Of a stretch of DNA of 64,000 nt, positions 51,839-59,854 are shown in pieces. The notes under the pieces are model-generated. The model was not told the origin of the DNA. It made no database searches and worked only from the letters and a program-made list of their open reading frames with translations. Source of the stretch: Streptomyces sp. TSRI0281 (lineage in GTDB: Bacteria; Actinomycetota; Actinomycetes; Streptomycetales; Streptomycetaceae). Position 1 is the first letter of the stretch, and each line of letters begins with the position of its first letter. Both the position numbers and the translations under genes were made by a program. The stretch lies in the NCBI RefSeq assembly GCF_001905125.1, contig NZ_LWLE01000003.1, positions 62,001-126,000 of the forward strand. Reading direction: 5' to 3'.

Positions 51839-53386
51839 ATGCCACAGGAAACGATGGATGAACTCGCCGTTATCCGCGCCGAAGCGCTGCGTGGACCGAG
51901 CGACCGTGCGACCGAGGCGCAGCACGCGAAGGGGAAGCTGACGGCGCGTGAGCGTATCGGGCTGCTGCTGGACCCGGATTCGTTCAGGGAGGTCGAGCAG
52001 TTGCGTCGCCACCGGGCGACGGGGTTCGGTCTGGAGGCGAAGAGGCCTTATACGGACGGTGTGATCACGGGGTGGGGCACGGTCGAGGGCCGGACGGTCT
52101 TCGTGTACGCGCACGATTTCCGGATCTTCGGCGGGGCGCTGGGTGAGGCTCATGCGACGAAGATCCACAAGATCATGGACATGGCGATCTCGGCGGGTGC
52201 GCCGCTGGTGTCGCTGAACGACGGTGCGGGTGCGCGTATCCAGGAGGGCGTCTCGGCGCTGGCGGGGTACGGGGGGATCTTCCAGCGGAACACGCGGGCG
52301 TCGGGGGTGATCCCGCAGATCAGTGTGATGCTCGGTCCGTGTGCGGGCGGTGCGGCCTACAGTCCGGCGCTGACGGACTTCGTGTTCATGGTGCGTGAGA
52401 CGTCGCAGATGTTCATCACGGGTCCGGACGTGGTGAAGGCGGTGACGGGCGAGGAGATCTCGCAGAACGGTCTGGGCGGTGCGGATGTGCACGCCGAGAC
52501 GTCGGGCGTGGCGCATTTCGCGTACGACGACGAGGAGACCTGTATCGCGGAGGTCCGGTATCTGATCGGGATGCTGCCCTCGAACAACCGGGAGAACCCG
52601 CCGACGGTGGCGAGCGACGACCCGGCCGACCGGCGCGGTGACGTCCTGCTGGACCTGGTCCCCGCCGACGGCAACCGCCCGTACGACATGCACAAGGTCA
52701 TCGAGGAGCTCGTCGACGACGGCGACTACCTGGAGATCCACGAACGCTGGGCCACCAACATCATCTGCGCGATGGCCCGGCTCGACGGCCATGTCGTGGG
52801 CGTCGTGGCCAGCCAGCCCCTGTCGTACGCCGGGGTGCTGGACATCCACTCCTCCGAGAAGGCCGCCCGCTTCGTACAGTTCTGCGACGCGTTCAACATC
52901 CCGCTGGTGACCCTGGTCGACGTACCCGGCTTCCTGCCCGGTGTCGATCAGGAGCACGGTGGGATCATCCGGCACGGCGCGAAGCTCCTGTACGCGTACT
53001 GCAACGCCACCGTGCCGAGGATCTCGCTGATCCTGCGCAAGGCCTACGGAGGCGCCTACATCGTCATGGACAGCCAGTCCATCGGCGCGGACCTCTGTTA
53101 CGCCTGGCCCACCAACGAGATCGCGGTCATGGGCGCGGAGGGTGCGGCGAACGTCATCTTCCGTCGCCGGATCGCCGAGTCCGACGACCCCGAGGGGGTG
53201 CGCGGCCAGCTGGTCAAGGAGTACAAGGCCGAGCTGATGCACCCCTACTACGCGGCCGAACGCGGCCTGGTGGACGACGTCATCGACCCCGCCCAGACGC
53301 GGCACCTGCTGATCCGCTCGCTGGAGATGCTCCGTTCCAAGCACGCCGATCTGCCGTCGCGCAAGCACGGCAACCAGCCCGCGTGA
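51839..53386 (+). CDS. Acyl-CoA carboxylase beta (carboxyltransferase) subunit
   Basis: A 515-residue PccB/AccD-type carboxyltransferase that makes malonyl-CoA or methylmalonyl-CoA with a biotinylated alpha subunit encoded elsewhere. Conserved regions: KLTARERIGLLLDPDSF, GARIQEGVSALAGYGGIF, GPCAGGAAYSPALTDF, VPGFLPGVDQEHGGIIRHGAK and GGAYIVMDS. ATG at 51839 follows AAGGGGG. Codon choice changes near 52600 (codon about 255): ACG/GCG dominate before it, ACC/GCC after it. The stop overlaps the epsilon subunit start (GTGA). It supplies extender units for the KS/ACP system. Confidence 0.96.
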   Translation: MPQETMDELAVIRAEALRGPSDRATEAQHAKGKLTARERIGLLLDPDSFREVEQLRRHRATGFGLEAKRPYTDGVITGWGTVEGRTVFVYAHDFRIFGGALGEAHATKIHKIMDMAISAGAPLVSLNDGAGARIQEGVSALAGYGGIFQRNTRASGVIPQISVMLGPCAGGAAYSPALTDFVFMVRETSQMFITGPDVVKAVTGEEISQNGLGGADVHAETSGVAHFAYDDEETCIAEVRYLIGMLPSNNRENPPTVASDDPADRRGDVLLDLVPADGNRPYDMHKVIEELVDDGDYLEIHERWATNIICAMARLDGHVVGVVASQPLSYAGVLDIHSSEKAARFVQFCDAFNIPLVTLVDVPGFLPGVDQEHGGIIRHGAKLLYAYCNATVPRISLILRKAYGGAYIVMDSQSIGADLCYAWPTNEIAVMGAEGAANVIFRRRIAESDDPEGVRGQLVKEYKAELMHPYYAAERGLVDDVIDPAQTRHLLIRSLEMLRSKHADLPSRKHGNQPA

Positions 53387-53589
53387 GTACCGCGTCGGGC
53401 CCGGACGGGTCCCTGCTGCGAGTGGTCCACGGGTCGCCGACCCCGGAGGAGCTGGCGGCGGCGGTCGCGGTGGTGCTCACCGCCCTCCAGCACCGCGGTG
53501 CGGCCGGACCGCACGGACCGACGCCCGCCCCGTGGCGCCGGGCGGAGTCGCCCGCCTCCCCACGGGTCTCCTGGCGGGGTGGTCGCTGA
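53383..53589 (+). CDS. Acyl-CoA carboxylase epsilon subunit
   Basis: A 68-residue protein with the epsilon-subunit pattern LLRVVHGSPTPEELAAAVAVV and a Pro/Arg tail ending WRGGR. Epsilon subunits stabilise and activate the alpha-beta complex in Streptomyces acyl-CoA carboxylases. The GTG start overlaps the beta stop, giving coupled translation. Confidence 0.9.
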   Translation: MSTASGPDGSLLRVVHGSPTPEELAAAVAVVLTALQHRGAAGPHGPTPAPWRRAESPASPRVSWRGGR

Positions 53590-53713
53590 GGGCTGAATGC
53601 AGGTAACTGCACGGCGCCTTGCCGACGTTCACCGCCTTGCGGAACGTGGCGGTCCAAGTACAGGTACCCGGCGGTGGGCCCAAGCCGCAGCTCAAATTCG
53701 TGGAGGAATTCCC

Positions 53714-55873
53714 ATGTTCCAAGGAATCGGGCGGTTCTCGGTGAACCGCCCATGGCTGGTCATCGCTCTCTGGCTGGTGGCCACCGCTGCTCTGATCGCG
53801 CTGGCACCGCAGTTGAAGCCGACGAACGACCAGGCGGAATTCCTCCCGTCGAGCTACGAGTCGGTGCAGGCCGCGAAGATCCAGCAGAACTCCTTTCCGC
53901 AGAGCCGTCAGCCGATGGCCATCGGCGTCGTCCAGCGCGCGGACGGCGGCGAGCTGACCGACGCCGACAAGAAGACCGTCGGTGAGGTCGCGGCCGGACT
54001 GCAGGGCAAGAAGTTCGACAGGATCAGCGAGGTGGTGGCGGACCCGAAGGCGGTCTCGCCGGACGGCAGGATCAGCCTCATCCATGTGTTCGCCTCGACG
54101 AAGACGCCGCAGGACGAGAAGCTGGTCGAGTCCGTCGGGAAGCTGCGGACCGAGGCCGCCGACCGGCTCCCGGGCAAGGACCTGAAGCTGGGCTTCACGG
54201 GGCCGTCCGCCACGGTGCTGGACTCGCAGGAGGCATCGGACAGCACCGACGCCATGGTCATGATGTCCACCCTGCTGCTCATCATCGTGCTGCTGCTGGT
54301 CATCTTCCGCAGCCCCGTCATCGCGTTGATGCCGGTGCTGATCATCGGGCTCGTGTTCATGGTGACCATGGGGGTCATCGCGTTCGCCAGCGAGATGGCC
54401 GGACTTGAGGCACCTGCCTCCATCTCCGCCATCCTCATCGTGGTGCTCTTCGGCGTCGGCACCGACTACACGCTCTTCCTGCTGTTCCGCTACCGCGAGT
54501 ACCTGCGGGACGGCCAACAGCCCAAGGAGGCGCTGGCCCTGGCCGCCGGGCGGGTCGGCGAGACCATCGCGTCCGCCGCGGGTGTCGTCATCGCCGCGTT
54601 CCTCTCGCTGCTGCTGTCCTCCATGGGCATGCTCAGCAGCATGGGCATGTCGCTCGCGATCGCCGTCGCCGTCACGCTGATCGCCGCGCTGACGCTCGTT
54701 CCCGCGGTCTTCTCCCTGCTGGGCACCAAGGCGTTCTGGCCGTCCAAGGCCTGGCGCAAGCAGCCCAAGAACGTGATCGCGGGCCGCGTGGGCGGCTTCG
54801 CCTCCCGCAAGCCGGCTCTCATCACCCTCGTGTCCGGCGGTGTGCTGGCGGCACTGGCCGTGGGCGTGTTCGGCTTCACGGCGGAGTACGACACCGAGAG
54901 CTCGCTCCCGGACAACCTGGAGTCCGTCCAGGCGATGGAGCACCTCCAGCGCGGCTTCTCGGCCGGGCAGTCCGACCCGACGTCCGTCTATGTGAAGGCC
55001 GACGGCGGGGCGGCGCTCGACAAGGATGCGCTGGCCGCGTACGGCAAGGAGCTGGCGGGGGTCAAGGGCGTGGACACGGTGTCCCCGGCCCTGGTCAACC
55101 CGAAGGGCGACGTCGCGCAGTACAGCGTCGTGCTCGACTTCCGCCCGAGCGGCGACGAGGCCCTGAGCCTGGTCGGCGGTGAGCTGCGGGACACGGTCCA
55201 CCGGGCCGCGCCGAAGGGCACCGAGCAGTACGTCGGCGGCAGCACGGCCGTGCTCGCGGACGTCCGTACCGCCGTCAACCGCGACTACAAGCTGGTGTTC
55301 CCGGTGGCCGCGGTGGCGATCATGGTCATCCTGGGCCTGATGCTGCGCAGCTTCATCGCCCCGGTGTACCTGATGATCTCGGTCGGTCTCGGATTCGGCG
55401 GCACGCTCGGCGCCACCGTCTGGATCTTCCAGGACGGCTCGAACGGGCTGCTGTTCATGCTCCCGGTCATCGTCTATCTCTTCGTGGTGGCCATCGGGAC
55501 GGACTACAACATCCTGATGGTGGCCCGGCTGCGCGAGGAGATCCGGAGCGGCAAGGAGCCGCGTGAGGCCGTCCGGCTGGCCGTCACCCAGTCCGCTCCC
55601 ACCATCGGCGCCGCCGCGGTCATCCTCGCGGGCACCTTCGGGGTGCTGATGCTCGCCGACAACTCCATGCTGAAGCAGATGGGCTTCGCGGTCGCGTTCG
55701 GGATCATGCTGAGCGCGTCCCTGATGGCGATTCTCCTGGTCCCGGCGGTCACCATGCTGGTGGGGCCGCGCGCCTGGTGGCCGGGCAACCGGCACGACCG
55801 GTCCGGCGACGGCGATCAGGAGCCGGTGCGCGAGCCCGATGCCGATGCGCTCGTCACCACACCGAGCCGCTAG
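53714..55873 (+). CDS. MMPL/RND-type exporter
   Basis: A 719-residue membrane transporter with two repeats of a large external domain plus six helices. It has the MMPL core FGVGTDYTLFLLFRYREYL in the first half and AIGTDYNILMVARLREEI in the second, including the proton-relay aspartates of GTDY. ATG at 53714 has GGAGGAA five bases upstream. It is probably the exporter of the cluster product or of a lipid precursor. A strong terminator follows, so the unit carboxylase-MMPL ends here. Confidence 0.95.
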   Translation: MFQGIGRFSVNRPWLVIALWLVATAALIALAPQLKPTNDQAEFLPSSYESVQAAKIQQNSFPQSRQPMAIGVVQRADGGELTDADKKTVGEVAAGLQGKKFDRISEVVADPKAVSPDGRISLIHVFASTKTPQDEKLVESVGKLRTEAADRLPGKDLKLGFTGPSATVLDSQEASDSTDAMVMMSTLLLIIVLLLVIFRSPVIALMPVLIIGLVFMVTMGVIAFASEMAGLEAPASISAILIVVLFGVGTDYTLFLLFRYREYLRDGQQPKEALALAAGRVGETIASAAGVVIAAFLSLLLSSMGMLSSMGMSLAIAVAVTLIAALTLVPAVFSLLGTKAFWPSKAWRKQPKNVIAGRVGGFASRKPALITLVSGGVLAALAVGVFGFTAEYDTESSLPDNLESVQAMEHLQRGFSAGQSDPTSVYVKADGGAALDKDALAAYGKELAGVKGVDTVSPALVNPKGDVAQYSVVLDFRPSGDEALSLVGGELRDTVHRAAPKGTEQYVGGSTAVLADVRTAVNRDYKLVFPVAAVAIMVILGLMLRSFIAPVYLMISVGLGFGGTLGATVWIFQDGSNGLLFMLPVIVYLFVVAIGTDYNILMVARLREEIRSGKEPREAVRLAVTQSAPTIGAAAVILAGTFGVLMLADNSMLKQMGFAVAFGIMLSASLMAILLVPAVTMLVGPRAWWPGNRHDRSGDGDQEPVREPDADALVTTPSR

Positions 55874-55902
55874 CCCGGCAGGCGCTTGAGAGCTGTCCCA
55901 CG

Positions 55903-55953
55903 GCCGCCGGTCGTCCCCCTGGTCCGAGAGCGGCCCGGGGGACGACCGGCGGC
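55903..55953 (+). terminator. Terminator after the exporter gene
   Basis: GCCGCCGGTCGTCCCCC (55903-55919) and GGGGGACGACCGGCGGC (55937-55953) are perfectly complementary over 17 bases and are followed by a T-tract (TGCCTTTTT). Confidence 0.93.
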
Positions 55954-56016
55954 TGCCTTTTTCCCGCGGTGGCAACACCCGTGAACGGCATGCCCCTTGG
56001 ACCTCCGGAACCCTGT

Positions 56017-56029
56017 GCAGCTTCCTGAA
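56017..56029 (+). promoter_or_regulatory. Shared cluster promoter element, copy 3
   Basis: GCAGCTTCCTGAA, preceded by CCTG two bases further out, lies about 100 bases before the small LysR-type gene. TATCGG at 56053 could be a -10. Confidence 0.6.
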
Positions 56030-56127
56030 AGCGGAGGGGAGCCGCGTGCGGCCTATCGGTAACCTGCTGATACGGCGTCCTTGGTCATCAGGATTTCTGC
56101 CGTGGTGCCGGCCAGATATGAGGTGTG

Positions 56128-56448
56128 ATGCACGAGCGCGAGTTCAGAGCTTTCGTTTCGATCGCGGAAACCGGACGAATGGATGCCGCGGCCCGACAAC
56201 TCGGTTATTCCCAGCCGGCGATCACCTATCAGATCAAGTGTCTGGAACGGTCCCTCGGCTTCAAGCTGTTCACCCGGCACCCCAGCGGTGCGCGGCTGAC
56301 CCGTGACGGGCGGATGGTCCTGTCCTCGGCGCAGGCCGTACTCATGCTGATCGACAACATCCGCAACATGCGCGGGGGCGAGGACGCCGAGGCCACCGGG
56401 CCGTCCGTGCGGGCCGCCGTCCCGGTGGGCGGGCAGAACCCCGCCTGA
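56128..56448 (+). CDS. HTH-only LysR-type protein
   Basis: A 106-residue protein holding just the LysR DNA-binding half ([53 protein letters not shown]) and a linker helix, then a normal stop. The effector domain is absent rather than frameshifted: no LysR effector sequence is seen downstream. ATG at 56128 has GAGG just upstream. Such stand-alone proteins may act as small dimeric regulators or compete with full-length LysR. Confidence 0.85.
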   Translation: MHEREFRAFVSIAETGRMDAAARQLGYSQPAITYQIKCLERSLGFKLFTRHPSGARLTRDGRMVLSSAQAVLMLIDNIRNMRGGEDAEATGPSVRAAVPVGGQNPA

Positions 56449-56477
56449 GGCGGACGCCGTACGGCGCCGACAGACGC

Positions 56478-56624
56478 GGGCGGGAGACTCCGCACTTCGG
56501 GCGGGAGACTCCGCACTTCGGGCGGGAGACTCCGCGCTTCGGGCGGGAGACTCCGCACTTCGGGCGGGAGACTCCGCGCTTCGGGCGGGAGACTCCGCAC
56601 TTCGGGCGGGAGACTCCGTACGGA
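56478..56624. repeat. Seven tandem 21-bp repeats, each with a 9-bp palindrome
   Basis: Units of GGGCGGGAGACTCCGCACTTC (some with GCGCTTC) repeat at exactly 21-base intervals from 56478. The seventh unit has diverged at its end. Every unit contains GGAGACTCC. The array lies between the LysR-type gene and mbtH. It is not a CRISPR array since there are no spacers. Confidence 0.92.
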
Positions 56625-56710
56625 GAGTCCTTCCTCGCTTCATGGACACCCGGCCGGCGATTCCGGCCGGGTTGATAATGACGAATGCCGAGCACGTGGG
56701 AGAGAAGACG

Positions 56711-56929
56711 ATGAGCACCAATCCCTTCGAGGACAACGACGCCAGCTATTACGTACTGGCCAATGAGGAGGGCCAGCACTCGCTGTGGCCCGCGTTCGCC
56801 GAGATTCCCGCGGGCTGGACGGTGAAGCACGGCCAGGACAGCCGTCAGGCATGCCTGGACTACGTCAACGAGAACTGGACCGACATGCGCCCGCTGAGCC
56901 TGGTGCGCCAGATGGAAGCCGCCAAGTAG
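56711..56929 (+). CDS. MbtH-like protein
   Basis: A 72-residue MbtH protein with the family signature NxExQxSLWP ([20 protein letters not shown]), then [21 protein letters not shown]. It is a chaperone and activator of NRPS adenylation domains. No NRPS is in the window, so its partner is probably beyond the right edge or elsewhere. It precedes the thioesterase gene by 23 bases, so they are likely co-transcribed. Confidence 0.97.
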   Translation: MSTNPFEDNDASYYVLANEEGQHSLWPAFAEIPAGWTVKHGQDSRQACLDYVNENWTDMRPLSLVRQMEAAK

Positions 56930-56952
56930 TCCGGCGGCCGGAGAGGACGACC

Positions 56953-57714
56953 ATGCAGACGGGTTCCCGCGCCGCGATATACCGGCCCAGGCCGCGCCCG
57001 AGGGCCGACCGGGTGCTGGTGTGCCTGAGTTACTGCGGCGGAGGCACCGCCCCGTTCCGGCGGTGGGCCGAAACCGTGCCGGACGACGTGGAGTTGGCGC
57101 TCGTCTGCTATCCGGGCCGGGAGGCGCGCTTCAACACGCCGTTCGCCCGTGACTGGGTCGCCCTGCGCGACGACGTGGTGCACGCGGTCCGGGGTCTCGT
57201 GGACCGGCCCTACACACTGTTCGGCCACAGCATGGGGTCCTGGGTGGCGTTCGAGACCGCGGCGCAGCTCGACCGCCTCGGCGTCACCCCGCCCTCGGCG
57301 CTCGTCGTTTCCGGCGGGGTGGCTCCGCACAAGCGGGAGTCGCGCACCGATGTACCCCGCTCGGCCGACAGCGACGACGCACTCGTCACCTGGATGCGCG
57401 AGTTCGGGCAGATGAGCGCGGTGGTCGCCAACGAACCGGATCTGCGCAAACTCGCGGTGGAACTGCTCCGTGCGGACCTGGAGGTCACGGAGTCCTACCG
57501 CTTCGTGCCGGGCACCCGGGCGACGGCGCCGCTGCGGGTCCTCTACGGCACCGAGGACACCGGCGCCTTCAGCGAGGTGGAGCGCGACTGGAAGTCCCTG
57601 GCGGACGGCGGCTTCGAGGCGCTGGAGCTGCCGGGCGGGCACTTCTACGAGGCGGACGTATGGGCCGGTCTGCCGCGGTGGTGCACCGAAGCCGCCCCGG
57701 ACGCGGGGCGTTGA
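56953..57714 (+). CDS. Type II thioesterase
   Basis: A 253-residue alpha/beta hydrolase that removes mis-primed groups from carrier proteins. Visible: LSYCGGGTAPFRRWAETVP, the nucleophile elbow GHSMGSW, LYGTEDTG with the Asp, and the catalytic His in ELPGGHFY. ATG at 56953 has GGAGAGGA upstream. It accompanies mbtH, as is common in NRPS or NRPS-PKS clusters. Confidence 0.95.
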   Translation: MQTGSRAAIYRPRPRPRADRVLVCLSYCGGGTAPFRRWAETVPDDVELALVCYPGREARFNTPFARDWVALRDDVVHAVRGLVDRPYTLFGHSMGSWVAFETAAQLDRLGVTPPSALVVSGGVAPHKRESRTDVPRSADSDDALVTWMREFGQMSAVVANEPDLRKLAVELLRADLEVTESYRFVPGTRATAPLRVLYGTEDTGAFSEVERDWKSLADGGFEALELPGGHFYEADVWAGLPRWCTEAAPDAGR

Positions 57715-57718
57715 AGGG

Positions 57719-57811
57719 CTGCCCGGCACACCGCGGTCCCTTCCCGCGTGCCGGGCAGTCATCAGCAGTGAGGAACGCCGCGTCGACGAGGTCGGCGCGG
57801 CGTTCCTCACT
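57719..57811. terminator. Two hairpins between convergent genes
   Basis: CTGCCCGGCA...TGCCGGGCAG (57718-57758) forms the first stem. AGTGAGGAACGCCGCG (57767-57782) with CGCGGCGTTCCTCACT (57796-57811) forms a second, perfect 16-bp stem. They separate the thioesterase (plus) from the membrane protein (minus) and should terminate both. Confidence 0.88.
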
Positions 57812-57828
57812 GGGTCGCGGGTGTGGGT

Positions 57829-58791
57829 TCAGGCCGCCTCGCGCAGAGCGCGCCTGCGGTCGTGCAGGACCAGCAGGAGGACCATGCCCATGGTCACTCC
57901 CAGGACGGTGCCGGCCTGTCCGGCCAGCAGGAGCGACAGCTCGTACTCGGGGGAGGGGCGCTTCGTGCCGACGCTCGTGAGAAGGCTGTAGACGCTGTAC
58001 GAGAAGAGCATGCCCGACGCGATCCAGGTCGCCGCCATGGGCGGCAGGAACCTCCGCGATCCCCGGCGGTTGGTCAGCACCAGGATGCCCCAGGCCCCCA
58101 CGAAGGCCCAGACGCCGGTGCTCGCCGACAGCAGGTGCCACCACATGTCACGGTGCACCAGCTTGACCGGGTCGAGGCCGAGGGTGCCGCCGACCGCCCA
58201 GAACAGCTTGACGGCGCCGAGCCCGGCGCAGCCCACGGCGAGCAGCCGGGCCGCGGTGGTCTGCAACGTCCGGCTGTTTCCGGGGGTGTCCGCGTGGTCG
58301 GTCGGCCCGCCCAGGGCCTCCGGCCACCGGCTCCTGGCGTAGCCCGCCAGGGCGAGCGGCAGGCCGATGCCGACGCCGACCAGCGAGATCATGACGAAGA
58401 CCTGCTCGTAGACCCAGAAGTCGGTGGAGGAGTCCGCCTGTTCGTCGCGGGACATGGCGGCCGGGCCGAGCACCGGGGCCAGCACCAGCATGGGGACGAG
58501 CAGCCCGGTGCCCACCCAGACGGGCAGGATGATCAGCCAGGAGGGGAGCCGTTCGCCCCAGGGCCGGATGAACGCCATCGCCAGCAGAATGCCCACCGCG
58601 GCGAGAACCGCGGTGGTCGCATTGATGGCGCGCCAATCGGCTTCGCCCATTTCCTCGGTCGGGAGGAAGAGGCCGAACGCCCAGGCGATTTTGATCAGCA
58701 TGTACGGCATAACCGCAATGGCGGTGCCATAGCCGCAGATTCTGCGTATCTTGAGCAATCGTGAGGTCGGTTGCGCCGCCATTACTGTCAT
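57829..58791 (-). CDS. Polytopic membrane protein of unknown function
   Basis: A 320-residue protein with eight predicted helices (first AIAVMPYMLIKIAWAFGLF; last TVLGVTMGMVLLLVLH). Loops are short, and no transporter or enzyme motif was recognised. ATG at 58791 or 58782 could be the start. It has the same orientation as the CLF and KS genes but is transcribed away from the left part of the cluster. Possibly involved in export or immunity. Confidence 0.75.
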   Translation of the reverse strand: MTVMAAQPTSRLLKIRRICGYGTAIAVMPYMLIKIAWAFGLFLPTEEMGEADWRAINATTAVLAAVGILLAMAFIRPWGERLPSWLIILPVWVGTGLLVPMLVLAPVLGPAAMSRDEQADSSTDFWVYEQVFVMISLVGVGIGLPLALAGYARSRWPEALGGPTDHADTPGNSRTLQTTAARLLAVGCAGLGAVKLFWAVGGTLGLDPVKLVHRDMWWHLLSASTGVWAFVGAWGILVLTNRRGSRRFLPPMAATWIASGMLFSYSVYSLLTSVGTKRPSPEYELSLLLAGQAGTVLGVTMGMVLLLVLHDRRRALREAA

Positions 58792-58840
58792 GTGGGCACA
58801 ATATCCGAGCCGTCATTGGGGGTCAAAGTTTTCTCCCCCC

Positions 58841-59854
58841 TTATACAGGTATGCGCTTTTCGGTGGTTCTGTGAAATCCGGGTCGGGCGGGGCCGGTAAG
58901 TGCTATGGCGGTGAGATGGCCGGATTCCGCTACGGACACCAGCAGCGCGGGCTCCGCCGCACGGGCCAGGGCGATCAGTTCCAGCAGGCCGGACACCGCG
59001 CAGTGCCGGGCCTCGGCCATCGCCGCGGCGGGGTCGCGCAGCGAGCCTCCCCCGGCGCCGAGCGCCGCCGCGACGGCGTCGCGGACCGCGCCGCCGAAGG
59101 GCGCGGCACCGGCCGGACCGCTGACGACGAGCCGCAGGCCGTTCGTGCCGTCGGCCAGGGCGGCGATCCGCCGTCCGGCCGCCGCGAGCGCCGCCGGGTC
59201 CCAGGCACCGTCGGCGCCCCGGGCGACGAACCGGGAGAGCCCGCCGGTGAGCGTGGCGAGCGCACCGGTCCGGTCGGCCGGGTCCGGTGCCGACAGGACG
59301 ACGGCGGCGGCACCGTCGTACTGACCACCGCCGCTCCCCGTGCCGTCCCCGTCGGGCGCCCGGTCGGTCGCCGCGGCCACCACCCGGTCGGCACGGCCGG
59401 TACGCAGCGCGGTCATCGCGAAGTGCACCGCCTCCAGGCCCGCGGTGACGGGGTTGGTCAGCGTGACCGAGAAGGCGCGGGCGCCCACCGTGATGGCCAG
59501 CTGGCTGCCGGGGGTGCTCATCGAGAACGCGGGCACCTCGGCCGGGCTGATACCCCGGACGCCCTCGGTGCGCAGGATGTCGTCCATCCGCCGGTGCGCG
59601 CGGTCGATCGCGTACTGGGTGCCGGTGACCACACCGAGGCGGCTGCTCGGCCCGCCGGTGAGGGGTGGGTCGTCATGGCGTCTGCCGAGCGCCAGGTGTC
59701 CGGCCGCGAGCAGATAGCGGGTGGCCGGGCTGTAGTACTTCCACCCGCGCCGGCCGAGATGCCCGGCCGGGTCGAACCAGGCGGCGTCACCCGGCTCCCC
59801 GGCCGTCCGGGGCTCCTGCGCGACCGCGCCGGCGCTCGTGATCAGGACGTTCAT
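58841..59854 (-). CDS. Chain-length-factor-like ketosynthase homologue (KS-beta)
   Basis: A 337-residue protein with a thiolase-like fold but no active-site cysteine: the expected TACSSG segment reads LTNPVTAGLEAVHFA. The opening is VLITSAGAVAQEP and later segments are GQYDGAAAVVLSA and GLRLVVSGPAG. It is shorter than standard KS proteins by about 70 residues. The ATG overlaps the KS stop (ATGA), so the two are coupled as in type II PKS pairs, where KS-beta sets chain length. The sequence is divergent, so it may belong to the highly reducing subclass. Confidence 0.8.
   Translation of the reverse strand: MNVLITSAGAVAQEPRTAGEPGDAAWFDPAGHLGRRGWKYYSPATRYLLAAGHLALGRRHDDPPLTGGPSSRLGVVTGTQYAIDRAHRRMDDILRTEGVRGISPAEVPAFSMSTPGSQLAITVGARAFSVTLTNPVTAGLEAVHFAMTALRTGRADRVVAAATDRAPDGDGTGSGGGQYDGAAAVVLSAPDPADRTGALATLTGGLSRFVARGADGAWDPAALAAAGRRIAALADGTNGLRLVVSGPAGAAPFGGAVRDAVAAALGAGGGSLRDPAAAMAEARHCAVSGLLELIALARAAEPALLVSVAESGHLTAIALTGPARPGFHRTTEKRIPV

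Noticed and set aside
56478-56624. CRISPR array
   Set aside because: Units are contiguous and identical in length with no unique spacers, and no cas genes are in the window.
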